A DNA stretch of 44,858 nucleotides, from the NCBI GenBank assembly GCA_011056835.1, contig DSDU01000094.1:1-44858 (forward strand). The letters run 5' to 3'. The DNA comes from Deltaproteobacteria bacterium (GTDB lineage Bacteria; Desulfobacterota; Syntrophia; Syntrophales; UBA6807). The notes below the pieces were generated by a model. That model saw nothing but the letters and a program-made list of their open reading frames with translations. It had not been told where the DNA came from and did no database searches. The position numbers and the translations under genes are program-made. Positions 9,597 through 16,995 of this stretch are shown one piece after another (position 1 is the first letter of the stretch; every line of letters begins with the position of its first letter).

Positions 9597-9739
9597 GGCA
9601 GATCCTCCATACTAAACACCATACTTATGAAATAAGGATACATATTTTCGTAAAAAATCACTTACGTTCCGATCTGTCGTTCCCGTTAAGGCAGGAATGA
9701 CATGTTTACGGACGGTTGTAGGTTTCCGAAAACAAAGCG

Positions 9740-10264
9740 CTAATTTTTATTGAATAATTTCCAGGTACCGACCTGTAGTTGCACATTCCCCGCCGTGTTG
9801 CTTGACGTAACGCCGTACCGGCGGACAATGAAATATTTTATGCTGCACCCCGATCCGCTCGGTGGTGGTCCCGTGTGTGACATGACGGGCAGATCATTCG
9901 CCGCACTGCTGAGTGTCCCGATGTCCGTGCCGGTACTCTCAATACAGCGAACCTCAACCGACGCATCATCCGTGCTGTCTCCGTTGACATCAACCGTTCC
10001 CGTGTAGTTTGCCGTTGTTTCCGCCGCGGTGAGAAAGGCCGTCGTCATCCATGTGCCCGTATTTTCCAGGGTGTCGACGAGTCCGCCTTCGGCATCGTAG
10101 AAATTGTCGGCAATCTGTCGCTCGTTGCCGGATATCTGGAGCTCTACGGACGATGTTCTGACTGCGGCGTACCCTATCATGGTGACAAGAGAGAGCACGA
10201 GAATGGCCACAAGGAGTGCGTAGCCCCGTTCATTTTTGATGATCGTCGGTGATGGTATTTTCAT
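9740..10264 (-). CDS. pilX: PilX-type minor pilin assembly protein
   Basis: This is a 174-residue prepilin-like protein. After a basic leader (MKIPSPTIIKNERG) comes the PilX N-terminal hydrophobic helix YALLVAILVLSLVTMIGYAAVRTSSVELQISGNERQ, then the typical NFYDAEGG segment. The likely PilD cleavage is after the G preceding YALL. I start at the ATG at 10264, preceded by GGGGG at 6 nt, rather than a TTG four codons upstream. The C-terminal two thirds are poorly conserved and contain two cysteines that could form a disulfide. It sits between pilW and pilY1, the standard order of minor pilin operons. Confidence 0.85.
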   Translation of the reverse strand: MKIPSPTIIKNERGYALLVAILVLSLVTMIGYAAVRTSSVELQISGNERQIADNFYDAEGGLVDTLENTGTWMTTAFLTAAETTANYTGTVDVNGDSTDDASVEVRCIESTGTDIGTLSSAANDLPVMSHTGPPPSGSGCSIKYFIVRRYGVTSSNTAGNVQLQVGTWKLFNKN

Positions 10265-10284
10265 GAATGCCCCCAAATTATTCG

Positions 10285-10920
10285 CTAATACAGGTTTCTG
10301 CAGATGGCGCGAGTCGTGAGGGTCCGCGTGAAAGTTTGTCCCTGCGAATCCACATCCTGCCCCGTTATTGAGATAACAATCGTTCGAATCGTATCAAGGT
10401 CAGCCGCTGCTACGGGGACTGCAATCGTATTTCCATCGGCATCAAGGTAATTGAATGTCATGGCCGTAATATTTTCCGTCAGGTTATTAGAACTGGCGCT
10501 AGGCGTTCCTTCATAGAGGATCCGACGAATCCGCCGGTCGGCGGCGATATATTCATAGGTGATACGTTCCTCGTCGGCTTGCTCTATGGTTCCATCCATG
10601 TCCATATCGGCGGTGAATCGAAGTTTTGTAGAGGTCGCTTCCTTTATACCCGCCCCGTTGGTATCCGTCGCATCGATTGCGGGTGACAACGGATCAAGAC
10701 CGGCCAGGCGGATTTCTCGAATCATGAAGTCGGCGCTTGCTCTTACCGTCTGTTGAACCGCAACGACCCTGTCCTGAGTTCTATAGGAATGGTTTGATGA
10801 AATGTAAACACCATATATTGCTCCGACGGTTACGGCCATTATGGCCATGACGATTATAAGCTCGGTGAGGGTAAACCCTCCGTGACGTCGTAACAGCATG
10901 CAATTACCTTTGTTAGTCAT
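10285..10920 (-). CDS. pilW: PilW-type minor prepilin
   Basis: The 211-residue protein carries a type IV prepilin signature, RRHGG^FTLTELIIVMAIMAVTVGAIYGVYISS, with the conserved glutamate at +5. It matches PilW by size, by the segment RTQDRVVAVQQTVRASADFMIREIRLAGLDP and by position between pilV and pilX. The annotated ATG overlaps the pilV stop by one base. An internal ATG seven codons later (10899), with AAAGGT before it, would give a more typical 8-residue leader and is a real alternative. Minor pilins prime pilus assembly and form the tip complex with PilY1. Confidence 0.88.
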   Translation of the reverse strand: MTNKGNCMLLRRHGGFTLTELIIVMAIMAVTVGAIYGVYISSNHSYRTQDRVVAVQQTVRASADFMIREIRLAGLDPLSPAIDATDTNGAGIKEATSTKLRFTADMDMDGTIEQADEERITYEYIAADRRIRRILYEGTPSASSNNLTENITAMTFNYLDADGNTIAVPVAAADLDTIRTIVISITGQDVDSQGQTFTRTLTTRAICRNLY

Positions 10921-11297
10921 CAGAAACCGTCTCCTCGTGTAATCGTCGTCAATGCAACGTTGTGATTACGCCCCCGGTTTGTCCACGATACCGATACCGT
11001 GGCGGTTTGTGCGAAACCGCCTGCCGCTGTCAGTGTCCAGCTTCGATTATATATTCCGTCAACGTCGTTTCCGTCAGCAACCGTTGAGATATCAGAGCTG
11101 TTTTTCAGTTGTTCGAGCATGTCTTGGGCAAGAAACGTTGCCTGTGTGATTTCGTTTCCTGTCTGGTTGCCCCGGATTGCGCTCACCTGCATGGTGGCGG
11201 CCGCCAGGATGCCCACTGAAAATATGGCTATGGCTATCATGACTTCGACGATAGTGAATCCCCTTGTCTGCATTACTATCTTTTTAAATAACATCAT
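10920..11297 (-). CDS. pilV: PilV-type minor prepilin
   Basis: This 125-residue protein has a prepilin leader ending TRG^FTIVEVMIAIAIFSVGILAAATMQVSAIRGN, with the +5 glutamate required for assembly. The LAAATMQ segment with QTGNEITQATFLAQDMLEQLKN is typical of PilV. Two consecutive ATG codons follow GAGGACGC; either may be used. It is followed by pilW with a one-base overlap, which argues for translational coupling. At 125 residues it is at the short end of the family, with a compact C-terminal beta domain. Confidence 0.87.
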   Translation of the reverse strand: MMLFKKIVMQTRGFTIVEVMIAIAIFSVGILAAATMQVSAIRGNQTGNEITQATFLAQDMLEQLKNSSDISTVADGNDVDGIYNRSWTLTAAGGFAQTATVSVSWTNRGRNHNVALTTITRGDGF

Positions 11298-11322
11298 GCG
11301 TCCTCAACCTTTGATTATCGCT

Positions 11323-11838
11323 TTATTTCATGTCTACCCATGTGGATCCGCTGTCCTTGCTTTCCTGCAGTCTTGTGAGGCCCAGCATGGTCTGGACTAT
11401 ACCTATGTACTTATCGTTCGTGTTTCTCATATAGCAATGTCCTGCCGCATTAGGGAGTCCTACTCCTCGAAATCTGACTCGTGCGGCGCCGCCAAATGTT
11501 ACTTCATACATATCCACATCATCGGGAAGATCAACCGTTTTTATTTCAGTTTCTCCCCCGTTCCTGACCCAGTCACCGGCCGTTCCTCCGCCGGCTCCGT
11601 CATCGATAAAGATCGCATACCTGTTATTAGCCGTGTCGAATGTGACGGCAACACGGGCATTTGCTCTTACGGCTCGTATTTTCGCCAATTCCATATCAGA
11701 TTTGAGATTTCTGACACTCTCTCTCAACCGTTCGTCTTTCATGTATGAGTTGAACAGTGGCGTGGCAATTCCTGCCATTATGCCTATGAGCGCCATTACG
11801 ATGATGAGTTCGATCAAGGTGAAACCGTGTCTGGACAT
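11323..11838 (-). CDS. fimT: FimT/GspH-type minor prepilin
   Basis: The 171-residue protein has a very short leader MSRHG^FTLIELIIVMALIGIMAGIATPLFNSY followed by the GspH/FimT pattern LRESVRNLKSDMELAKIRAVRANARVAVTFD. It is the first gene of the minor pilin operon fimT-pilV-pilW-pilX-pilY1. FimT-type pilins contribute to the pilus tip, and some bind DNA during natural transformation; whether this one does cannot be read from the sequence. A sigma-54 promoter lies 83 bp upstream. FimU or GspH would be alternative names for the same family. Confidence 0.87.
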   Translation of the reverse strand: MSRHGFTLIELIIVMALIGIMAGIATPLFNSYMKDERLRESVRNLKSDMELAKIRAVRANARVAVTFDTANNRYAIFIDDGAGGGTAGDWVRNGGETEIKTVDLPDDVDMYEVTFGGAARVRFRGVGLPNAAGHCYMRNTNDKYIGIVQTMLGLTRLQESKDSGSTWVDMK

Positions 11839-11920
11839 GAAAGATTCTCTCCCTGTTGTCTAATAATCGGTCTCAGTATGTATCGTCATTTTTTAAAGTG
11901 TTCTATAGTGAATTATATTT

Positions 11921-11936
11921 AGCAAATAATGTGCCA
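11921..11936 (-). promoter_or_regulatory. Sigma-54 (-24/-12) promoter of the minor pilin operon
   Basis: The minus strand reads TGGCACATTATTTGCT, matching the RpoN consensus TGGCAC-N5-TTGCW at every defined base, with the GG and GC elements exactly 12 bp apart. The start point would be near 11910, about 70 nt before fimT. Sigma-54 with the PilR enhancer-binding protein drives pilin genes in several bacteria, which supports the call. The rest of 11839-12117 shows no gene. Confidence 0.8.
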
Positions 11937-12117
11937 TACAACAAAGCGCTTCCCGCTCACCGAAATAATAGCCATGTATGAAAAATGGTGACATAAAACA
12001 CGCTAAGCGTCATATTCCCCTTACTCTTTCTCTGTGTATTACCCGTCAATCTCACCATCCGATCGGCAGTTTCACCGAAATCGTAGTGTTTTTAAGCTCT
12101 CGACAGCCATTGTTTCA

Positions 12118-12894
12118 TTATCTGAGAAAAAGAAGCCGCGTTACGTATTCTCCGAAAAATAGATAGCCGACTGCCGCAACTGATAGAAAGGGCCCGAACG
12201 GAACGGCATATTGCATGTCTTTTTTCTTCATCATCATGGCAGTGATTCCGATAACCGCCCCTAAAATCGAGCTTACCATGATGATAAACCACAGAGACTG
12301 CCAGCCGAGGAACCCTCCCATCATTGCCAGAAGTTTGATATCGCCGCCGCCCATGCCTTCCGTTTTTCTCAACAGTTCATATGCAAAGGCGATTACGTAG
12401 AGAATGCCTCCTCCGATAATGATGCCCATAACGGCGTCGATCAGTCGCAGATTCATAATAAAGATCGCGAAGAGGAAGAAAACGGGAATTCCGGGGAGGG
12501 TGATGATATCAGGAATAATTTGATGTTTAAGATCGATAAAAGTGATGATGATCAGCGCGCATGTGAAGGAGAAGGCAGCAAGATATTGCAACGACAGACC
12601 GTAGCGCCAGAAGAGAAGGACTGAAAGTGACGCCGTTATGAACTCGACAATAGGGTATTGAGGCGATATCTCGGTTTTGCAGGTTCTGCACCGACCTCTC
12701 AAAATGAGATAGCTCACAATCGGTATGTTGTCATAGAACTTTATGGGCTGCTCGCATTGTGGGCAGTGAGATCCCGGAAATGCGATAGATTGCCCCTCCG
12801 GGATTCGGTAGATGCAAACATTGAGAAAACTGCCGACGATGCTGCCGAACACAGCCATAATGAGTATCGAAAAACCATATGTCAAAGATGTCAC
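12118..12894 (-). CDS. pilD: Prepilin peptidase/N-methyltransferase
   Basis: PilD is the inner-membrane aspartyl protease (A24 family) that cleaves the leader of type IV prepilins and N-methylates the new N terminus. The 258-residue protein has the cytoplasmic cysteine loop with CPQC (44-47) and CRTC (69-72), and the catalytic aspartates D121 (FIDLKHQIIPD) and D185 (GMGGGDIKLL). It has about seven or eight hydrophobic helices. It lies upstream of the minor pilin operon whose products it should process, but the sigma-54 promoter between them suggests separate transcription. The upstream gap carries a CRP-like site. Confidence 0.95.
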   Translation of the reverse strand: MTSLTYGFSILIMAVFGSIVGSFLNVCIYRIPEGQSIAFPGSHCPQCEQPIKFYDNIPIVSYLILRGRCRTCKTEISPQYPIVEFITASLSVLLFWRYGLSLQYLAAFSFTCALIIITFIDLKHQIIPDIITLPGIPVFFLFAIFIMNLRLIDAVMGIIIGGGILYVIAFAYELLRKTEGMGGGDIKLLAMMGGFLGWQSLWFIIMVSSILGAVIGITAMMMKKKDMQYAVPFGPFLSVAAVGYLFFGEYVTRLLFLR

Positions 12895-12983
12895 CGTGAC
12901 TGCTCCTTACCTCTTATATGTGCACATGTATGAGGCGAATTTCAGAACGCGGTGTCTGTGAGTTCTGATGCTCGTTCGATGGA

Positions 12984-13012
12984 AGAATATCCATGATTGT
13001 CGACATGAGCAA
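12984..13012 (-). promoter_or_regulatory. Possible pilD promoter
   Basis: On the minus strand TTGCTC (13012-13007) and TATTCT (12989-12984) are spaced by 17 bp, each with four of six consensus matches. The start would be near 12977, about 83 nt before pilD. The elements are weak, which fits a promoter needing an activator. The CRP-like palindrome is centred about 64 bp upstream of the predicted start, close to a class I activation position. Confidence 0.35.
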
Positions 13013-13033
13013 TGAATCGCTTCATATGGCGAG

Positions 13034-13049
13034 TGTGAAATGCGTCACA
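13034..13049. promoter_or_regulatory. CRP-type operator, TGTGA-N6-TCACA
   Basis: The sequence TGTGAAATGCGTCACA contains both half-sites of the Escherichia coli CRP consensus without a mismatch. It lies in the 262-bp gap between the CRP-family regulator gene and pilD, upstream of a weak candidate promoter. The adjacent regulator keeps the R-E pair that reads this motif. Nothing else stands out in the gap. Confidence 0.6.
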
Positions 13050-13156
13050 TGTACGCTCTTCGGCCGGCCGGACTCCTCCGCTGATCGGCGGCCTGTATGC
13101 CGATATATAAGGTTTTGCCTGTTCAATAGTGGTTTAATCGGTGAAACACGGCGGAT

Positions 13157-13846
13157 TTATAAATGTGCCCTTTTCTTGAGGCGCTCCAGATTAAGTATTT
13201 GAATCATATTCCCTTTTGTACTCACGAGATTTTTTTCACGAAGGACGCGCAATTCCTTATTTATGCTTTCCCGTGTGACACCCACCATGCTTGCAAGGTC
13301 TTTCTGCGTGAGACGGAGATCAATGTGCAACGTGTGATCATTTTCATCGGTACGTCCGTAATTTTCAGCCAGATCTACCAATCTTCGAGCCAGTCTGGTT
13401 GATATGGTTAGAAAGCAGACGTCTTCGAGGAGATCGTCGGTCTTACGGAGACGCATGGAAAGGAATGAAAAAATGGATTTTATCGCCTGTTCATTGTTTT
13501 TCAGGAATGACAAAAAGTCTTCCCTGTTGAGAGCATATAATTCCGATGGTTCCATCGCCACTGCATCGGCCGATCGAGGCATTCCATCGAGAAGCGCCAT
13601 TTCGCCAAAAAAATCCTTTTCGCTCAGGATTGCCGGAGTGACTTCTTCACCTGTGCTGGAAGGGAGCACGATTCGTACGCTTCCTGATCGTACGATGTAG
13701 AGAGTGCTTCCTTCATCACCTTTTCGAAAAAGCACCTCTCCCTTTTTAAGTGATCGGCGCCGCAGTGAAGCGGCAAGTCGTTGACTGTCTTCAGTGCTCA
13801 GGGACTGAAAAAGGTGAACACCTCTTAAAAATTCTTCTGGTTTCAT
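13157..13846 (-). CDS. CRP/FNR-family transcriptional regulator
   Basis: The 229-residue protein has an N-terminal cyclic-nucleotide-binding beta-roll with the phosphate-binding cassette FFGEMALLDGMPRSADA (79-95), where the G-E-x-A-L and R-S-A positions match cAMP-binding proteins. A long dimer helix follows, and then a winged helix (about 172-222, LTQKDLASMVGVTRESINKELRVL). In the recognition helix R192, E193 and K197 occupy the positions of CRP R180, E181 and R185, which predicts TGTGA-type half-sites. It lacks the N-terminal cysteines of FNR. Whether its ligand is cAMP, c-di-GMP or another nucleotide is not decided by sequence. It is transcribed away from yjbQ from an overlapping promoter. 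Confidence 0.93.
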   Translation of the reverse strand: MKPEEFLRGVHLFQSLSTEDSQRLAASLRRRSLKKGEVLFRKGDEGSTLYIVRSGSVRIVLPSSTGEEVTPAILSEKDFFGEMALLDGMPRSADAVAMEPSELYALNREDFLSFLKNNEQAIKSIFSFLSMRLRKTDDLLEDVCFLTISTRLARRLVDLAENYGRTDENDHTLHIDLRLTQKDLASMVGVTRESINKELRVLREKNLVSTKGNMIQILNLERLKKRAHL

Positions 13847-13879
13847 GGCATCGCTCTCTCATACTGAATGTCAGGTAAA

Positions 13880-13908
13880 TTGAAAAACAACGTCGATTGA
13901 TTTATAAT
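13880..13908 (+). promoter_or_regulatory. Promoter for yjbQ and following genes
   Basis: TTGAAA (13880-13885) and a perfect TATAAT (13903-13908) are separated by 17 bp, with a predicted start near 13915, 44 nt before yjbQ. It shares the same 57-bp stretch with the oppositely oriented regulator promoter. Confidence 0.65.
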
Positions 13909-13936
13909 CTATAGCCAATACTCAATAATAAGTCAA
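13908..13936 (-). promoter_or_regulatory. Promoter for the CRP-family regulator gene
   Basis: On the minus strand TTGACT (13936-13931) and TATAGA (13913-13908) are separated by 17 bp, with a start near 13901, about 55 nt before the gene. Its -10 box touches the -10 box of the plus-strand promoter, so RNA polymerase cannot occupy both at once. Confidence 0.65.
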
Positions 13937-13958
13937 AATATATAAATCGGAGCATAGT

Positions 13959-14357
13959 ATGAAACAGCTATCGATTCGAACGAATTCGCGGTTCGAAATG
14001 ATCGACATCACGCGTGCGGTCGCTGACGCGGTGAAAGAAGAAAACGTCGTCAGTGGAATATGTTATGTCTTTGTTCCTCATACGACGGCGGCAGTAACCA
14101 TCAACGAAAATGCCGATCCCGATGTGCCGCGGGACATCATAATGGAACTTGACAAGGTCATCCCTTTTCATGACAATTACCGTCATATGGAAGGTAACTC
14201 TGCTGCTCACATAAAAACATCTCTCATTGGATCTTCGGAAGCCGTTTTCGTCGAGAACGGAAATCTGGTTCTCGGCACATGGCAGTCGCTCTTTTTTTGT
14301 GAATTTGACGGTCCGAGAACAAGAAAATACATGGTAAAGGTTATCGCCACCGATTAA
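13959..14357 (+). CDS. yjbQ: YjbQ family protein (UPF0047)
   Basis: The 132-residue protein is a full-length member of the YjbQ/UPF0047 family, with the conserved stretch GICYVFVPHTTAAVTINENADPDV (38-61) and the family end LGTWQSLFFCEFDGPRTRKY. The conserved H-T-T and the later HIKTSLIGSS histidine form a putative metal site. Members have weak thiamin-phosphate synthase activity in vitro, but the physiological role is unsettled. It is the first gene of a plus-strand set with an MBL-fold hydrolase starting 15 nt later. The start codon is preceded by CGGAGC. Confidence 0.9.
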   Translation: MKQLSIRTNSRFEMIDITRAVADAVKEENVVSGICYVFVPHTTAAVTINENADPDVPRDIIMELDKVIPFHDNYRHMEGNSAAHIKTSLIGSSEAVFVENGNLVLGTWQSLFFCEFDGPRTRKYMVKVIATD

Positions 14358-14372
14358 GGACTCTGTTTTCAT

Positions 14373-15182
14373 ATGGAAAATGTAATAATTACAATTCTCG
14401 GGTCGGGAACCTGTGTGCCGTCGTTGCAGCGAAGCTCTCCATCGGTAATCATTGAAACCCGGTCTGCAAAGGTGTTATTTGATCTCGGTGCGGGAACGAT
14501 AAGACGGCTGCTCGAAGCAGGAATTACCATCTTCGATGTAACTCACATACTGTTAACTCATTTTCATCCCGATCATACCGCTGAGTTGGTACCGTTTATT
14601 TTTTCCACAAAATATCCCGGAACCTACCGACAGCGGACGCCATTCATCATCGGGGGAAGCCGGGGGATAAAAGATTTTTATAACGGTCTGCGAAATGTTT
14701 ACGGTCAGTGGATTGAACTTGATCACGATCTGATCAGGTTCATCGAGTTTGATACTGTGTCCGCCGACAGGTGTCATGACGATGGGTTTGACATAGTGAC
14801 ATTACCTCTCAAGCATATTGCAAGCAGTGTCGGCTTCAGGATTGAGACGGATGACGGCTTGAGAATTGTTTACACCGGTGATACAGACGTATGTGACAAT
14901 GTTGTGGCGCTCGCCGAGGATGCGGACATTTTAATCTGCGAAGCCGCACTGCCGGACCGACTGAAAGTCGATGGTCACCTTACCCCGTCGCACGCAGGTG
15001 ACATCGCGTCGACGGCACGGGTAAAAACACTTATTTTAACGCATTTCTATCCTGAATGTGACGATGTCGACATGGAGGCTCAATGTCGCAAAACCTATAC
15101 GGGTCCCCTTGTTCTCGCCAGAGATCTTATGCAGTTTGAACTGAACCGGGCAGGTATGCGGTTGCTGAGGCAAGGATTGTGA
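14373..15182 (+). CDS. MBL-fold hydrolase, ribonuclease Z-like
   Basis: The 269-residue protein has the metallo-beta-lactamase motif HFHPDH (63-68), a later IVYTGDT with the metal aspartate, LICEA, and a final LTHFYPECDD. This arrangement, with a glycine-rich LGSGTCVPSLQRSSPSVII N terminus, is that of the RNase Z/ElaC-like branch. The flexible arm that tRNase Z uses to hold tRNA is not evident, so a nuclease role is not certain; phosphodiesterase or another hydrolase activity is possible. It starts 15 nt after yjbQ and is probably co-transcribed. The following 183 bp (15183-15365) hold no recognisable gene. Confidence 0.85.
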   Translation: MENVIITILGSGTCVPSLQRSSPSVIIETRSAKVLFDLGAGTIRRLLEAGITIFDVTHILLTHFHPDHTAELVPFIFSTKYPGTYRQRTPFIIGGSRGIKDFYNGLRNVYGQWIELDHDLIRFIEFDTVSADRCHDDGFDIVTLPLKHIASSVGFRIETDDGLRIVYTGDTDVCDNVVALAEDADILICEAALPDRLKVDGHLTPSHAGDIASTARVKTLILTHFYPECDDVDMEAQCRKTYTGPLVLARDLMQFELNRAGMRLLRQGL

Positions 15183-15365
15183 GGTTTAAAGATCAGCCTC
15201 AATCTATTGGTTGACGGCAGGTTGTTTTGTTCTTTGCATCAGCGCAGCAAAAAGCAAAGACGGAACATAAAGCGATCTTCAAGGCATAAGCGGCGCACAA
15301 ACCATGCTTTTAACGGCCGAGATCGTATCGGTTATAGGACGGGGAAGGGGAAATTGATAAAAATA

Positions 15366-15944
15366 ATGAAATCATCATTTATCCTTGCATCCGCCTCTCC
15401 ACGAAGACAGCAACTTCTTCGAGACATCGGTCTGCAGTTCGATGTTATTCCGGGTGATGTGAATGAAGATTTTCTCAATGACGAATTACCTGTCGACTAT
15501 GTTTCCAGGATGTCCCGTGAAAAAAGTGATGCTATAGCACAGAAGGTTCCTGATGCGTGGGTCCTGGGTGCCGATACTATTGTAATCATTGATGGTGAAG
15601 TTCTCGGCAAACCACTTACCCGTGAGGATGCCAGGAATATGCTTATAAAATTGAGTGGCAGGGAACATTGTGTCATAACCGGTTTTACCATTGTGAAGAA
15701 AAGCGCCCACACGACAATGACGAATGTTGTTGAATCGAGGGTGGTGTTTAAGACTATCGAGGCGGATGAACTGGAGTGGTATATTGATTCACCCGAACCG
15801 TACGACAAGGCAGGCGCTTATGCGGTACAGGGCATGGCCGGATATTTCGTGAAAGAGATTCACGGTTCATATACCAATGTGGTCGGTTTGCCATTGACTG
15901 AAGTTGTTACGGCACTGAAGGAAGTTGGAGCGGTGATGTTTTAA
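15366..15944 (+). CDS. maf: Maf-family nucleoside triphosphate pyrophosphatase
   Basis: Maf proteins hydrolyse non-canonical or canonical nucleoside triphosphates (dTTP, UTP or modified pyrimidines) to monophosphates. The 192-residue protein starts MKSSFILASASPRRQQLL, with the SxSPRR signature, then GADTIV and GREHCVITGFT, and ends with the AGAYAVQGMAGYFVKEIHGSYTNVVGLP block typical of the family. The ATG at 15366 is supported by homology. A TTG at 15354 with AAGGGGA before it is better placed for ribosome binding and would add four residues. It is followed by a tiny ORF and yggS. Confidence 0.94.
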   Translation: MKSSFILASASPRRQQLLRDIGLQFDVIPGDVNEDFLNDELPVDYVSRMSREKSDAIAQKVPDAWVLGADTIVIIDGEVLGKPLTREDARNMLIKLSGREHCVITGFTIVKKSAHTTMTNVVESRVVFKTIEADELEWYIDSPEPYDKAGAYAVQGMAGYFVKEIHGSYTNVVGLPLTEVVTALKEVGAVMF

Positions 15945-16004
15945 TGTACGCGGTTCCGTTATTGCATATCATACTCGCAACGAGAAACAGAAGGAGGTAC
16001 GAGC

Positions 16005-16067
16005 ATGCATGCAGATGCCCCGCTTTCTATGCCGGCGCCGTTCGGTTTTGTGAACATATGTGCCTGA
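16005..16067 (+). CDS. Possible 20-residue small ORF between maf and yggS
   Basis: An ATG preceded by AAGGAGGT at optimal spacing opens a 20-codon frame, MHADAPLSMPAPFGFVNICA, ending in TGA 40 nt before yggS. The ribosome site is one of the strongest in the window, stronger than that of yggS itself. The peptide resembles nothing I know. It could be a leader peptide that couples or tunes yggS translation, or a chance reading frame. Confidence 0.3.
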   Translation: MHADAPLSMPAPFGFVNICA

Positions 16068-16107
16068 TCTTTCGAAGGACTTGCTTATTGGGAAAGGGGG
16101 TCGGTCA

Positions 16108-16800
16108 ATGTCGTTAATTGCGGATAATATAAAACGGATACGTGAAAACATTGCCGAAGCGGCTCGGCGGGCAAATCGCGATCCGTCCGACATCAGGTTG
16201 ATGGGAGTGACGAAAACCGTTGATGATCAGCGGATCGCGGAAGCGATCGATGCAGGGTTGGATATCGTCGGGGAAAATTACGTGCAGGAAGGGAAGAGAA
16301 AGATTGAGAAAATGGGTAAACCTCTGGAGTGGCATATGATCGGTCATCTTCAGACGAATAAAGCCAAATATGCCGTCAGGCTGTTCGATATGATTCATTC
16401 CGTGGATCGACTGAAACTGGCTCAGGAACTTGACAAAAGGGCCGGAGCTGAAGGAGTGAGAATTAACATTCTCGTTGAGGTCAACGTGAGCGGGGAAGAC
16501 AGTAAAAGCGGTGTTGTCCGGGACGATGCCGTCGCGCTGGTAAAGGAGATTGCCTCCTTCGATCACATTTTTCTCCAGGGGCTCATGACCATGCCCCCGT
16601 GGTTTGATGATCCGGAAGACGCACGTCCCTACTTTGCCGCACTCAGGGAACTGCGTGACAGGATCGTTACAGAGAATATTCCCAAGGTCGAAATGAAGGA
16701 GCTCTCCATGGGTATGTCACAGGATTACCGGGTGGCGGTGGAAGAGGGTGCAACAATAGTTAGAATCGGAACGGCAATTTTTGGAGAGCGTATATACTGA
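16108..16800 (+). CDS. yggS: PLP homeostasis protein YggS (PROSC/PLPBP family)
   Basis: This 230-residue protein is a fold-type III pyridoxal-phosphate carrier that buffers PLP and affects amino-acid pools; no catalytic reaction is established for the family. The PLP lysine sits in LMGVTKTVDD, and GENYVQEG, WHMIGHLQTNKAK, NVSGEDSKSG and the end SMGMSQDYRVAVEEGATIVRIGTAIFGER are all diagnostic. I start at the ATG at 16108 with GGGGGT upstream rather than an in-frame GTG 48 nt earlier. It converges on the HD-domain gene. I see no clear intrinsic terminator in the 195 bp between them. Confidence 0.95.
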   Translation: MSLIADNIKRIRENIAEAARRANRDPSDIRLMGVTKTVDDQRIAEAIDAGLDIVGENYVQEGKRKIEKMGKPLEWHMIGHLQTNKAKYAVRLFDMIHSVDRLKLAQELDKRAGAEGVRINILVEVNVSGEDSKSGVVRDDAVALVKEIASFDHIFLQGLMTMPPWFDDPEDARPYFAALRELRDRIVTENIPKVEMKELSMGMSQDYRVAVEEGATIVRIGTAIFGERIY

Positions 16801-16995
16801 GCGCCGGCAGTCGACGACCGGTATGCGGATCTTGAGATTACTGGCGTATTGTTGCTCATATTCACTTGCACCGGATCAATTCCGCTTTTCGTATAGCTGC
16901 GGCTTGCTCCAGGCACATTCACAACCCATGCTTCGTGTTCGGACAGTGGAAGTTGCCGGTCTTTCGCTTTACTGAGATCTATCGGCAGGCCCCAC

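Noticed and set aside
9672-9705. Inverted repeat GTCGTTCC/GGAATGAC between pilX and pilY1, similar to dispersed REP-like repeats
   Set aside because: The stem needs a G-T pair, has a 10-nt loop, and no second copy was noticed in the window.
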